A stretch of DNA of 53,450 nucleotides from an uncultured Bacteroidia bacterium (GCA_902774365.1 CACYHX010000016.1:1-53450), one strand, 5' to 3'. Numbered from the stretch's first letter, positions 14,397 through 23,837 are shown. The notes: generated by a model from the sequence alone, not told the origin. Numbers and translations: made by a program.

Positions 14397-16220
14397 ATGA
14401 AGATGCCGACTCCCTTATTATCCGTCCGCAACCTGCACGTCTCCTTCTCCCGCGAAGGGAAATGGACCGAGGCCGTGCATGGCATCGACCTCGACGTGAT
14501 GGCGGGCCGCACCCTCGGCCTCGTGGGCGAGTCAGGCTCGGGCAAGTCGGTGAGTTCGTTAGCCGTGATGCGTCTGCTGAACGACAAAATCAGCCGCATC
14601 AGCGCCGACAGCGTCGTCATCGGCGGCGACGAAATCAAGGACTACACGGAGCACCAGATGGCCGACGTGCGCGGCAAGCGCATCGCCATGATCTTCCAGG
14701 AGCCGATGACCTCACTCAACCCCGTCTACAAATGCGGATACCAGGTGAGTGAGATGATCTTGCAGCATGAAGGAAGACATGCGGCGCATAGATACGCTCG
14801 CCCTGCTGCCCATGTCATACCGACCGAGGAACGAGGGAGTGTATCTATGGGCAGCAGGACTCGGTATGACATGCACCGCCAAGCCAAAGCGCGTGTCATC
14901 GAGCTCTTCAAGCAGGTGATGCTGCCACGGCCCGAGGCCATCTACGACAGCTATCCCCACGAGCTCTCGGGCGGACAGAAGCAGCGCGTGATGATCGCCA
15001 TGGCCATCGCCTGCCATCCCCAGCTACTCATTGCCGACGAGCCTACCACCGCCCTCGACGTCACCGTGCAGCTCGAGATCCTCAAGCTGCTGCGCAAGCT
15101 GCAGGCCGAGACGGGCATGGGCATGATCTTCATCACCCACGACCTCGGCGTGGTGGCCGAGATCGCCGACGACGTCGCCGTGATGCACAACGGCGAGATA
15201 CTGGAGCGCGGCACGGTGCACGACATCCTCAACCACCCGCAGCATCCCTACACACAAGGTCTCCTCGCCTGCCGTCCGCCCATCGACGTGCGCCTCAAAC
15301 GCCTGCCCATCGTCAAGGAGTTTCTCGACGGCGAGTGGCAAGGCGGCAAGGAGCAGATCCTGCACGACCTGCAAATCACCGACGAGGAGCGTCGGGCACA
15401 CCTCAAGCAGCTCTACAGCCGCGAGCCGTTGCTCAAGGTGGAGCACCTGCAGACGTGGTATCCCCTGCGCAAGGGGGTGTTCAGCCGCGTCTACGGCCAT
15501 GTGAAAGCCGTCGACGACGTGAGCCTCGAGGTCTACGAAGGCGAGACCCTCGGCCTCGTGGGCGAGTCGGGCTGCGGCAAGACCACCTTGGGACGCAGCA
15601 TCCTGCGTCTGGCCGAGCCTACGGGCGGCAAGGTGTGGTTCGACGGCATCGAGGTGACGGCCTTGAAGGGACAGGCCTTGCGCGACTTCCGCAAGCAGGC
15701 GCAGATCGTCTTCCAGGACCCCTACTCCTCCCTCAACCCTCGTCTCACCATCGGCGAGGCCATCGCCGAGCCGATGCTGGTGCACGGCATCGAAAAAGAC
15801 AGAAAAAAAAGCCGCACCATAGTGTGCGACTTATTGGAGCAGGTGGGCTTGAAGGCCGAGCATTACGACCGTTACCCCCATGAGTTTTCGGGTGGCCAGC
15901 GCCAGCGCATCTGCATCGCCCGCGCCTTGGCGGTCAACCCGAGGCTGGTGATCTGCGACGAGTCGGTGTCGGCATTGGATGTGTCGGTGCAGGCGCAGGT
16001 GTTGAACCTCTTGAACCGCCTGAAGGAAGAGCGTCATCTCACCTATATCTTCATCTCGCACGACCTCAGCGTGGTGCGTTTCATGAGCGACCGCGTGGTG
16101 GTCATGTACAACGGCAAGCCCGTTGAGATGGACGACGCCGACGTGCTCTTCGAGCATCCGCAGAACGACTACACGAAGAAGCTCATCGCTGCCTTGCCCG
16201 GACGAGGGAAGGGAAATTAA
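14397..16220 (+). CDS. peptide-type ABC transporter ATP-binding protein, fused OppD-OppF
   Basis: A 607-residue protein with two complete ABC ATPase domains. Domain 1 has Walker A GESGSGKS (about 46-53), [18 protein letters not shown] and [11 protein letters not shown]. Domain 2 has Walker [28 protein letters not shown] and [11 protein letters not shown]. This fused arrangement powers Opp/Dpp-type uptake and fits the orphan OppC-type permease at 6400. Between the Q-loop and the signature motif of domain 1, residues about 125-162 do not resemble any OppD and are encoded by a family B palindromic repeat inserted without breaking the frame. Such a 38-residue insert next to the helical subdomain could impair or modify domain 1. 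Confidence 0.9.
   Translation: MKMPTPLLSVRNLHVSFSREGKWTEAVHGIDLDVMAGRTLGLVGESGSGKSVSSLAVMRLLNDKISRISADSVVIGGDEIKDYTEHQMADVRGKRIAMIFQEPMTSLNPVYKCGYQVSEMILQHEGRHAAHRYARPAAHVIPTEERGSVSMGSRTRYDMHRQAKARVIELFKQVMLPRPEAIYDSYPHELSGGQKQRVMIAMAIACHPQLLIADEPTTALDVTVQLEILKLLRKLQAETGMGMIFITHDLGVVAEIADDVAVMHNGEILERGTVHDILNHPQHPYTQGLLACRPPIDVRLKRLPIVKEFLDGEWQGGKEQILHDLQITDEERRAHLKQLYSREPLLKVEHLQTWYPLRKGVFSRVYGHVKAVDDVSLEVYEGETLGLVGESGCGKTTLGRSILRLAEPTGGKVWFDGIEVTALKGQALRDFRKQAQIVFQDPYSSLNPRLTIGEAIAEPMLVHGIEKDRKKSRTIVCDLLEQVGLKAEHYDRYPHEFSGGQRQRICIARALAVNPRLVICDESVSALDVSVQAQVLNLLNRLKEERHLTYIFISHDLSVVRFMSDRVVVMYNGKPVEMDDADVLFEHPQNDYTKKLIAALPGRGKGN
14770..14884. repeat. family B inverted repeat, copy 2, in frame inside the OppDF gene
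   Basis: It contains nested inverted segments: GCATAGATAC with GTATCTATG, CCTGCTGCCCAT with ATGGGCAGCAGG, and GTCATACCGA with TCGGTATGAC. The core GTCATACCGACCGAGGAACG is identical to the copy at 13771. Length is compatible with the reading frame, and no stop is introduced. Confidence 0.85.
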
Positions 16221-16569
16221 AGATTTCTTTTTTGGAGGAAGGAAACAAATCTGCCATAAATCTTTCGTGAAATACAACTTTTCTATAAATCCGCAAGGAA
16301 TGTGGAAAACTTTTCGTGCTCAAACAAATAAGGGAAGGACTACACTCTCTCCTCGACGCGTCGTCACGGGTATGCGCCCTTGAGGACGGCAAGGACAGGG
16401 TATGGTCCTTCCCTCTTAGGGTTAAATTATTGGATTGCCTTCGGCAAAAAATCTTTCAAAAATCTGTTTTAAAATCTTTCAAAATGATTTTCTCAGATTT
16501 TTGATTTGATTTTTGACAGATTTGGCTGCGCCGAATGCAAAGCATTTCTACGCGAAGCGTATCCCATTC
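16221..16569. other. 349-base gene-free gap with a large inverted repeat
   Basis: No credible reading frame. The ends GGGAAGGAC (16332-16340) and GTCCTTCCC (16405-16413) form a perfect 9-bp inverted repeat around about 64 bases. The interior includes the palindrome CGACGCGTCG and two direct GGGTATG words. Further right, AAATCTTTCAAAA-type words repeat, and GAATGCAAAGCATTTC forms a small hairpin near 16533-16548. No promoter box or terminator is convincing; it reads like a decayed repeat cluster. Confidence 0.55.
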
Positions 16570-16851
16570 TTATTCCTCTCTGCGTTTCTTTCCGACGAGG
16601 TAGGCGGCGCCGAGGCCCATGAGGACGGCGATGCCGCTGCCCAGCGGGGCCGGATTGTTGTCTTCGGAGCCGTGAGGCGGCAGCATAGGCATGGCCACGT
16701 CTCCACTGCCTGTGTCTTTGGCGTTGAAGTAGATGTAGCCCGAAGCCTGGCCGTTCTTGGCGTTGTTGCCACGGTTAAAGAGGCCGCCATCGGCGAAGGT
16801 GGTCATGGTGATTCCGAGGATGAGGGTGAGGGTGATGGTTAGTTTCTTCAT
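16570..16851 (-). CDS. small exported protein with a C-terminal membrane anchor and basic tail
   Basis: A 93-residue protein: signal peptide MKKLTITLTLILGITMTTFA, a short mature region, then PAPLGSGIAVLMGLGAAYLV and a KKRREE tail. The tripartite C-terminus (short Gly/Pro motif, single hydrophobic helix, basic cluster) resembles protein-sorting tails such as LPXTG or PEP-CTERM, though neither motif is present. An upstream in-frame ATG at 16881 adds a polar stretch before the signal peptide, so 16851 is preferred. Function unknown. It follows the large T9SS gene by about 130 bases of repeat-containing DNA on the same strand. Confidence 0.6.
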   Translation of the reverse strand: MKKLTITLTLILGITMTTFADGGLFNRGNNAKNGQASGYIYFNAKDTGSGDVAMPMLPPHGSEDNNPAPLGSGIAVLMGLGAAYLVGKKRREE

Positions 16852-16904
16852 CGTTGTATATATTTTATTCTTTTTATTCACTTTGACTTTCGTATTTGGT
16901 TTCG

Positions 16905-16980
16905 TTGGCTGTCAGCTCTCAGCTCTCAGCAATCAGCTTTCAACCTGTGCTGATAGCTGACTGCTGATGGCTGACGGCTT
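16905..16980. repeat. family D hairpin repeat, copy 1
   Basis: CAGC-TNT-CAGC units (GTCAGCTCTCAGCTCTCAGC) on the left face GCTGATAGCTGACTGCTGAT on the right, forming an imperfect hairpin of about 75 bases. Related to 33474-33548. Confidence 0.75.
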
Positions 16981-16984
16981 CCTT

Positions 16985-19843
16985 TTATCTCACCACCACT
17001 TTCTGCACCATGACGTTCTCGCCGTTGACGAGGCGGAGCATGTAGATGCCGGCGGGTTGGTTGATGTTGACGTTGGCGTTGCCGCTGAGGGTCTGGCTGC
17101 TGAGCACGCGGCCCATCATGTCGACGACCTGCAGGGTGGCGTTGCCATTATTGTTGATAACCCATTCGCTGCCGTTGAAGTAGGCGAAGTTGGCCGTAGT
17201 GTTATTCTCTTGGACGGAATTGGCATCGAACACCAGGCGGAAGCGGTAGGCGTTGTCGCCCGTGCTGGCTTGGAAGGTATAGCTCGGGGTCTGGAGCAGG
17301 TCGATGTCCATGCCGGTCTTGTTGTCGATGAGGTGGAGGTAGTTCATGTCGAGGTCCTCGATGTCGACGCTCATCGTGTAGCGGCCGTTGCGTGAGGCCT
17401 TGAAGTTGACAGGCAGTTCGCCCTCGTTTTCAACAGAGACGATGGCAAATTCCTCTTGACCTTGTTGGAAGTACACCTTAGTGGTGTTCTCGCTGAGATT
17501 GAGCTTGCTGAGCGTGCAGCCGTTGAAGTTGACGATGGCTCTATCCAGGAATTCGTTGTCGCGGTTCACGTCGATATTGACGTTGTTCTTGGCGGGGCTG
17601 CCCACGGGGTCGGTGGTAGCGGTGAAGGTCACCTGCTGTTGGGCATTTGAATTCGCGGCGATAACAAACACGCCTTCCATGGGGGCGATGACGCTGCCAG
17701 ACACCACAGCGGTGCCGTTGATGCCGTCGCGGCTGCTTTTCATCTTATAGAACGGCATGTTGACAGAAGCATTGCTCGAGAAGGGGTTACCCACGAGGTT
17801 CCAGCCAGAGAATCTGAAGCCTTCCACATAGGTGATGTTCTGGGCAAAGGTCTCGTTATTGTCGTTCTTTGCCAGCGTACCAGCCAGGTTCAAGGTCTTG
17901 TTTTCCTTGTTGGCGTAGAGGTAACCGGTGCCAGCCTCCAGATTGAAGGGCACATCCTTATAGTTGCGCCATTCGAGCAGCACGTTTTCGCCATCCACGT
18001 CGTCTTCGGCAGACTGGTCGAAGTAATACAGGTCGTAGCCGTTGGTGTTGAGCATGTACTCCACGTTTTGAGGATTGATGGTGCTCGGAGCGGTGATAAG
18101 GTAATAGTTACTGGCGACAGTGGTGTTGCCATAGCCCGTAACGTCCTTCTGCATGGTACCAGCCACGTTGGCGGAGGTGACGAGTTGACCACCGTCTTCA
18201 ACCACGAGGTTGGCGGCGGTGCCGTTATTGGCGCCAGTGAGGTAGACGATACCGTTGGCCTTCACCGTGACAAGTACGTTGGAAACAATGTCAGTCACCT
18301 TAGCATTAGCATTGATAGTTTCCCTATTCTTGCTTTCATTCTTTTTAAAGAGATAAAAACCTCTTGCATTGGCCTGTTCACTAGCATATCCTCTAAGCGC
18401 AGTCTCTGAAGTTGAATTGTCATAAACATAATAACTTGTACCCCTATGCATTACGACGTTATAGGTATTCATGTTAGGACTCTTATTTGAAAACTTCCAC
18501 AAATACGATGAATAATCATTACCGGTTGCAAGCTTTCTATTTGCAGATTGAGTATAGCCCAAATAGCTACCCTCAACACTCACGGTAAAACCATTTGTAT
18601 TGTTGCCTGTCAAAACAATCTCACAAGCTCCTTGTGGCAAAGACGGCACGGTTCCATCTGCACAGTTAACAAAATCAGTCACCGTCCAGTCTCCACTAAC
18701 TGTCGATGTAGCAAAACGATATTTCAATTCTGGATTAGTGCCCGATTGAGCAAGAGCGCCAAACAAATAAGTGCCTGCAGAAATCGTATTTAAGTCAGTA
18801 ACTAAATCATAACCAATGGATTGTTCAATCAAAGCATAGAGGATCACATCACCTTGAGGAGTATAATTATCTGCAAGAGCAGTCCCATTTGGTGTGTCAG
18901 ACCAACCTTTAAAAACATATCCAGATGTATTAACTATAGCCATAAATTTACTCAAATCAATAGATTGCCCATCATTAACCTTTGCTGTCATTTCTACAGT
19001 GCCATTAATATCAAATGAAACTGTACGTAACGTGGCAAGATTGAATACTGCTGAAACGGTGACGTTGCTTGCAGGCATTATGAACTTATCATTGGTTACA
19101 GTAATAGGATTATTGTTTACATCCTTGACAACCCATTCACCAAAAGTATAACCCACATCAACACTTTTAGTCAAGGTTATCTCCTTTCCTTGTGTTGCAG
19201 AGCTATGGCTTGATCCAATTGAGCCACCTGCAACAGGTTGCATTAATGAAATTTCATAAGAAGGGCCTTCTGCTTCATAAAACGTAATGCTAACATTATC
19301 AAGACGCCAATCACCAGTAGTGTTAGTTGCCTGAAATAGAAGTGCAAAATAACCTGAAACGGTTGAAAACTCAAAAGTATTACTATTAATAGTTCCGCCT
19401 TGTACTCCTTCTGTAAGAGCGACTTGACTAAATGTGTTATTATTAGCCGAATAAATCAAGTACACTTTTGTATTGTTTTGATTCTTACCTCCTCCAACAG
19501 AAAAGGTCACTTTATTTATATTTGAAAGCGAAGTTTTACAAGCAAAGGCAGAGGCAGTTGAGGAAGTGGTAACTGGTGAAACTGCATACTTCGAATAATT
19601 AGTTAACTTGCAATTATTTCTACTGCTCGAATTAGTACCGACAGATTTATTATTACCTCCAAAAGTAATCACATAATCTCTTCCGTCTACGGTAGTGTTG
19701 TAGGCAGCATAACCAGAATTTGTCACAACCGCTTCAGATGTGACTGTAACATTACTTTTTGTTTGTCCCCATCCCGTGGCTGGCATGACAAAGCACAGCA
19801 GCAGCGCCAAAGCTGCCATCAATTTTGTAAATTCTCTTTTCAT
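16985..19843 (-). CDS. large secreted protein with T9SS type A sorting domain
   Basis: A 952-residue protein starting MKREFTKLMAALALLLCFVM, with a signal peptide to about residue 26. An N-terminal beta-sandwich-like region (to about 190) is followed by an InlB-type B-repeat module (about 193-268, ending FIMPASNVTVSAVF). A long middle region contains SGWNLVGNPF. The C-terminal T9SS tail reads VVDMMGRVLSSQTL and PAGIYMLRLVNGENV, ending KVVVR. The tail predicts export through the type IX system to the cell surface or medium. The 5' half of the gene is clearly AT-richer than the 3' half, with a change near 18300. No catalytic domain recognised. Confidence 0.85.
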   Translation of the reverse strand: MKREFTKLMAALALLLCFVMPATGWGQTKSNVTVTSEAVVTNSGYAAYNTTVDGRDYVITFGGNNKSVGTNSSSRNNCKLTNYSKYAVSPVTTSSTASAFACKTSLSNINKVTFSVGGGKNQNNTKVYLIYSANNNTFSQVALTEGVQGGTINSNTFEFSTVSGYFALLFQATNTTGDWRLDNVSITFYEAEGPSYEISLMQPVAGGSIGSSHSSATQGKEITLTKSVDVGYTFGEWVVKDVNNNPITVTNDKFIMPASNVTVSAVFNLATLRTVSFDINGTVEMTAKVNDGQSIDLSKFMAIVNTSGYVFKGWSDTPNGTALADNYTPQGDVILYALIEQSIGYDLVTDLNTISAGTYLFGALAQSGTNPELKYRFATSTVSGDWTVTDFVNCADGTVPSLPQGACEIVLTGNNTNGFTVSVEGSYLGYTQSANRKLATGNDYSSYLWKFSNKSPNMNTYNVVMHRGTSYYVYDNSTSETALRGYASEQANARGFYLFKKNESKNRETINANAKVTDIVSNVLVTVKANGIVYLTGANNGTAANLVVEDGGQLVTSANVAGTMQKDVTGYGNTTVASNYYLITAPSTINPQNVEYMLNTNGYDLYYFDQSAEDDVDGENVLLEWRNYKDVPFNLEAGTGYLYANKENKTLNLAGTLAKNDNNETFAQNITYVEGFRFSGWNLVGNPFSSNASVNMPFYKMKSSRDGINGTAVVSGSVIAPMEGVFVIAANSNAQQQVTFTATTDPVGSPAKNNVNIDVNRDNEFLDRAIVNFNGCTLSKLNLSENTTKVYFQQGQEEFAIVSVENEGELPVNFKASRNGRYTMSVDIEDLDMNYLHLIDNKTGMDIDLLQTPSYTFQASTGDNAYRFRLVFDANSVQENNTTANFAYFNGSEWVINNNGNATLQVVDMMGRVLSSQTLSGNANVNINQPAGIYMLRLVNGENVMVQKVVVR

Positions 19844-19944
19844 TTTTGTGTTGTTGTTTTGTTTGTTTATTATTTTAATTATTTGATATTCAAGGTTTAA
19901 GATTAGGCGGAAAACAAGCTCCACCCTACCTTTTTTTGAGGCTG

Positions 19945-19978
19945 CAAAAGTACAGATTTTTTGGGTTGGTTTGACAAA
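19945..19978 (-). promoter_or_regulatory. promoter of the large T9SS protein gene
   Basis: On the minus strand TACTTTTG (19945-19952) is preceded by TTTG (19975-19978) at 22 bases. The leader is about 95 bases. Confidence 0.65.
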
Positions 19979-20014
19979 GTTTGGAAGATATTTTTTAAAC
20001 GAGGTGTAGGCAAC

Positions 20015-20048
20015 AAAAAAAGCGAGGCAAACGGTCGCTTGCCTCGCT
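20015..20048 (-). terminator. intrinsic terminator of the M49-like gene
   Basis: AGCGAGGCAA (20021-20030) and TTGCCTCGCT (20039-20048) form a 10-bp stem. On the minus strand it is followed by a U-run, 23 bases after the stop at 20071. Confidence 0.85.
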
Positions 20049-20070
20049 TTCAGTTTCGCTTGTTACAGTG

Positions 20071-21717
20071 TTATTTCAGCAGGACATCCGGACCCATGTT
20101 GAAGTAGATGTCGGTGGGGATGCCGGCGGCATTCACCTTGTCGAGGTCGGCCTGCAGCTCGGGCTTGATGACACTCATCTCACCCATCCAAGCCTTGGTG
20201 GCCTCGTAGTCGCCGTCGCCCTGGTGCTTCAGGATGTCACCAGCGAGCTTCTCCACAGCCACCTTCATCTTCTCGAAGTCGATGGCATAGCGGCCGTCTT
20301 CGTTGCGCACGAAGGCGCCTTCGTTCTGGAAGTAGTTGAAGGTAAGCATGTTGGCCTTGCCGTGGGCGCTGGCGGCGCCGAAACGCACCGAACGGAAGAT
20401 GCCCGCCATGAAGGTGGTGTAGTTGTCTTCCATGGTGGTGTTGGTGTATTCACCCATCTCGGCGAGCTTGGTGACGAGGTAGAGACCCAAGACGTCGGCC
20501 TTGGCCTCTTCGAGGGCGTTGTATTGGTTGCCGAGGGCCTCGCGGACGGTGCCCTTGCCCGTGATGGTGTTCTTGATGCCCATGCCGTGGGCGGTCTCGT
20601 GGAACATGACGTTGGCGAAGAAGGCGTCAAACTTGATGTGTTCCATCGACTCGGGCGTCATCAGCTCCTTGGCGATGGGTTCGAGGATCTTGTCGAACTT
20701 GGCCTGCATGGCGTTCTTGAGCTGGAGCTTGCGGGTGCCGCGCTCGAGTTGCACGCGCTCGTCGTTGGGCAGGTTGATGGCGATGGTCTTGCTGTTGGCG
20801 TTGCAGTCGCCGGCATAGTAGACCACGTCGTAGGCGGCCAGGTCGACGTCGCTGCCCGGCACTTCTTTCTTATATTCTTCCGGCACAGGCAGTTGCTTCT
20901 GCAGCTCGGGTACGAAGGCGGCATAACGGGCCAGCTGCTTGGTCCATTCCTGGTCCTTGATGAGGATGAAGGCTTCGTGAGAGGCCTTGATGCCGTAGCG
21001 GGCGTCGGTGTAGTTCTCGATGGGGCCGATCACCAGGTCGACGTTGTTGTTGCGGACGTCCATCCACTGCATGTCGCTCTCCAGGTAGTCGTCGGTGCGG
21101 AGGGCCTTGGCGCGCAGCCTCAGGTATTCGGCAAACTCCTCGTCGCCAGCGAGCTCGGAGGCGTCGTCGAGCAGCGAGGCGGCGCGTTTGATCTGTTCAG
21201 CGAAGTAGTCGTGATACCACACGCACTTCAAGGCGCCGTTCTCGTCGCGGACGATCATGGTGTATTGGCTGGTCTTGTTGGGGTCGTCAAAGGCGTTCCA
21301 TTCTTCCTCGGTCATGTCGGCGGGATAGAACTGTGCGCCGGCAGGCTTGGGGCCGATGCCTTCCACGAAGGGCTTGTTGCCGTCGAGGCCGTCCCAAGGA
21401 CCATAAGCGATGGTGGCCATCTTGATGAGGTCGGGGTTGTCGGCGATGCGGGCCATCAGCTCGGCGTTGTCGCCGTAGTTCTCAAGCCAGAAGAGGCCGT
21501 CCATGATGTCGGCGGCTTCAAAGAGCAGCTTCAGCATCTCGCGCTCGTTGTCGCTGAGGTGGCTGATGTCGGTGGTGAGGGTGTACTCAGCGTACTTGTC
21601 CGACAGGTTGGTGGTGGGTTCTTGGACAGGCTCTTGGGGCTGTTCAACGTTCTTGTTGCCGCAGGCGGTGGCCACGAGCGCCACCACTGCGATGATTGCT
21701 AAGTGTTTGATTTTCAT
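20071..21717 (-). CDS. M49-like (dipeptidyl peptidase III-like) lipoprotein
   Basis: A 548-residue protein with a lipoprotein signal peptide (MKIKHLAIIAVVALVATAC, lipid Cys19). The zinc motif H373-E-T-A-H377 within MFHETAHGMGIKN is followed about 25 residues later by ALEEAKADVLGLYLV, which supplies the third ligand (E of EEAKAD). This spacing and context match the Bacteroidota M49-like metallohydrolases related to DPP III, often mislabelled dihydrofolate reductase. Canonical DPP III has HExxxH, so this is a variant site. Probably a periplasmic or outer-membrane-anchored peptidase acting on short peptides. It has its own terminator; no promoter box was clear in the short upstream gap. Confidence 0.8.
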   Translation of the reverse strand: MKIKHLAIIAVVALVATACGNKNVEQPQEPVQEPTTNLSDKYAEYTLTTDISHLSDNEREMLKLLFEAADIMDGLFWLENYGDNAELMARIADNPDLIKMATIAYGPWDGLDGNKPFVEGIGPKPAGAQFYPADMTEEEWNAFDDPNKTSQYTMIVRDENGALKCVWYHDYFAEQIKRAASLLDDASELAGDEEFAEYLRLRAKALRTDDYLESDMQWMDVRNNNVDLVIGPIENYTDARYGIKASHEAFILIKDQEWTKQLARYAAFVPELQKQLPVPEEYKKEVPGSDVDLAAYDVVYYAGDCNANSKTIAINLPNDERVQLERGTRKLQLKNAMQAKFDKILEPIAKELMTPESMEHIKFDAFFANVMFHETAHGMGIKNTITGKGTVREALGNQYNALEEAKADVLGLYLVTKLAEMGEYTNTTMEDNYTTFMAGIFRSVRFGAASAHGKANMLTFNYFQNEGAFVRNEDGRYAIDFEKMKVAVEKLAGDILKHQGDGDYEATKAWMGEMSVIKPELQADLDKVNAAGIPTDIYFNMGPDVLLK

Positions 21718-21751
21718 TTGGATTTTATTTAATTTGATATTTGATAGTTTT

Positions 21752-22681
21752 TTATTTCCCTTGAATTTTATTAATAAGGTCTTCCTTCTTAATATCGTGC
21801 ATCAGGGTGAAGGCGAACCATTTCTTTCCCAAATCTTTAATGGAAGCCCCGATGTGGTAGACTTCATTGTCGATGAGCAGGAATCGGTCGTGTGCCTTGT
21901 TGAATTGCTTCACGTCTATAAGCGGATACTGACTGTTGTGTTTGTTGATATCCAACTTCAACTGCGAGGAAATTTTAGAGGTATAGATTGTTGCCGAAAC
22001 TTTGTCTTTGCGTTTATCCAAAAGGGAAAGCACAGAATCATCTACATAGTTGTCAATCAAAACGATAGACTTTTTTGCTTTTCTGATTAGGTCGGCAACA
22101 AAGCGGTAAGCGTCGAAAACTTGTCCATCGAAAAAGATGCCTTGTTGAGGGGGTGTTTGTGCGTCAATTCTTTTGAAGACCTCATCGATTCGCTTATCGG
22201 TCTCCACTTGGTGATACTCGATATTGGAAAGGCGTTGGAAGATTTGAGCGTTACTGGCAAGAAAATGGCGCATCGAAGTAAAAGCCCTCATTATACGGAT
22301 ATTGGCTTCGATTGCTGTTGGTGAGCGAAGCACGCTGGAGAGCATGGCTATGCCGTTTTCGGTGAAGGCAAAAGGATTTTTACGAATACCCATTTTTATT
22401 GAATTGGATATCACAGATTGTGATTTCCAATTTTCGGTTTCTGCGGAAGACAATTGGAAGACGAAATCTTCTGGAAAACGTTCCTCATTTCTTTTAACTG
22501 CCTGATTTACAACTCGTGTCTCAACGCCATATAGCATAGCAATATCCCTATCGAGCATCACCTGCTTGCCTCTGAAGACATAAATAAGGTGCTCTAAACC
22601 GACCTGTTGGATGTCACCATTTGTGATATCCAATTGCCCGGCATCGACAACTTGGGATTCCAGTTTCACCTTTTTCGCCAT
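21752..22681 (-). CDS. ORF6N domain protein with C-terminal PLD-like domain
   Basis: A 309-residue protein starting MAKKVKLESQ. The ORF6N domain (about 25-115) shows IYVFRGKQVMLDRDIAMLYG, VNQAVKRNEERFPEDFVFQL and FAFTENGIAMLSSVL. A helical linker follows. The C-terminal part (FDAYRFVADLIRKAKKSIVL, then HDRFLLIDNEVYHIGASIKD) has the look of a single phospholipase D-type H-x-R/K-x(n)-D strand. ORF6N/KilA-N-like domains are typical of phage and mobile-element proteins and are presumed to bind DNA. An upstream extension of this frame to 23017 lies inside queA and is rejected. The gene is AT-richer than queA and the M49-like gene. Confidence 0.82.
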   Translation of the reverse strand: MAKKVKLESQVVDAGQLDITNGDIQQVGLEHLIYVFRGKQVMLDRDIAMLYGVETRVVNQAVKRNEERFPEDFVFQLSSAETENWKSQSVISNSIKMGIRKNPFAFTENGIAMLSSVLRSPTAIEANIRIMRAFTSMRHFLASNAQIFQRLSNIEYHQVETDKRIDEVFKRIDAQTPPQQGIFFDGQVFDAYRFVADLIRKAKKSIVLIDNYVDDSVLSLLDKRKDKVSATIYTSKISSQLKLDINKHNSQYPLIDVKQFNKAHDRFLLIDNEVYHIGASIKDLGKKWFAFTLMHDIKKEDLINKIQGK

Positions 22682-22692
22682 AAAAGAAAACG

Positions 22693-23742
22693 CTAGATTA
22701 TCAGCATAGCGTCGCCATAGGTGAAGAAGCGATACTTCTCGGCGATGGCTTCCTTGTAAGCCTTCATCAGCAGGTCGTAGCCGGCGAAGGCGGCCACCTC
22801 CATCATCATGGGCGACTTGGGCAGGTGGAAGTTGGTGATCATGCAGTTGGCCACCGAGAAAGTGTAGGGCGGGAAGATGAACTTGTTGGTCCAGCCCTTG
22901 TACGGCTTGATCTTGCCGCCGATGGTCATGGCGGTCTCGAGGGCCTTCAGCGAGGTGGTGCCCACGGCGATGACGTTGTTGTGGCGGGCGTTGGCCTCGT
23001 TGACCAGGGTGCAGCACTCCTCGTCGATGTACATCTCCTCCGAGTCGGGCTTGTGCTTGGTGAGGTCTTCCACCTCGATGTCGCGGAAGTTACCCATGCC
23101 GGGGTGCAACGTCAACTCGGCGAAGCTGGCGCCGATGATCTCGAGGCGTTTCATCAGGATCTTGCTGAAGTGCATGCCTGCGGTGGGTGCCGACACGGCG
23201 CCTTCCACCTTGGCGTAGATGGTCTGGAAGTCCTCGGCGTCTTCGGGACGCTCCTCTCGGTTCAACTCACGCGGAATGGGCGTGTGGCCGAGAGAAGAGA
23301 GTGTCTTCTTGAACTCGTCGTAGGTGCCGTCGAAGAGGAAACGCAGCGTGCGGCCGCGCGAGGTGGTGTTGTCGATGACTTCGGCCACCAGCTCGTCGCC
23401 TTCGCCGAAGTAGAGTTTGTTGCCGATACGGATCTTACGGGCCGGGTCGACGAGCACGTCCCACAGACGGCTCTCGTGGTCCAGCTCACGCAGCAGCAAC
23501 ACCTCGATCTTGGCGCCGGTCTTTTCCTTCTCGCCGTAGAGCTTGGCGGGAAACACCTTAGTATTATTAATGACGAACACATCGCCGTCCTTTGTGTAGT
23601 CCACCAGGTCCTTGAAGATGCGGTGCTCGATCTTTCCAGTCTTGCGGTCGACGACCATGAGGCGGGCTTCATCGCGGTTCTGCATGGGCTGCAGGGCGAT
23701 GAGCTCGCTGGGTAGGTTGAATTTGAATTGTGAGAGTTTCAT
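22693..23742 (-). CDS. queA: S-adenosylmethionine:tRNA ribosyltransferase-isomerase
   Basis: A 349-residue enzyme that transfers the ribosyl moiety of SAM to preQ1 in tRNA to form epoxyqueuosine. Family features: N-terminal [25 protein letters not shown], the [20 protein letters not shown] strand, [13 protein letters not shown] in the centre and [20 protein letters not shown] near the C-terminus. Full length. A consensus promoter lies immediately upstream, so queA is not dependent on truB, although truB-queA gene order is conserved in the phylum. It uses SAM, the product of metK. Confidence 0.97.
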   Translation of the reverse strand: MKLSQFKFNLPSELIALQPMQNRDEARLMVVDRKTGKIEHRIFKDLVDYTKDGDVFVINNTKVFPAKLYGEKEKTGAKIEVLLLRELDHESRLWDVLVDPARKIRIGNKLYFGEGDELVAEVIDNTTSRGRTLRFLFDGTYDEFKKTLSSLGHTPIPRELNREERPEDAEDFQTIYAKVEGAVSAPTAGMHFSKILMKRLEIIGASFAELTLHPGMGNFRDIEVEDLTKHKPDSEEMYIDEECCTLVNEANARHNNVIAVGTTSLKALETAMTIGGKIKPYKGWTNKFIFPPYTFSVANCMITNFHLPKSPMMMEVAAFAGYDLLMKAYKEAIAEKYRFFTYGDAMLII

Positions 23743-23781
23743 TGTATGATGTTTATGTTGTTTTTCGTCCGGTACAAACTA

Positions 23782-23812
23782 CAAATATACGACAAAAACG
23801 AAATTTTGTCAA
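23782..23812 (-). promoter_or_regulatory. promoter of queA
   Basis: On the minus strand TTG (23810-23812), exactly 20 bases, then TATATTTG (23782-23789), 39 bases before the start codon. Confidence 0.8.
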
Positions 23813-23837
23813 GTGTTTTTTCTTAATATGCTGATTG

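Noticed and set aside
20068-21702. A 544-codon open frame on the plus strand
   Set aside because: It lies exactly opposite the M49-like gene, with low-complexity Val/Glu/His-rich translation and no domain; a shadow of high-GC codon usage.
22682-23017. Upstream extension of the ORF6N gene
   Set aside because: The added residues are an out-of-phase reading of queA; the methionine at 22681 begins the family-like sequence.
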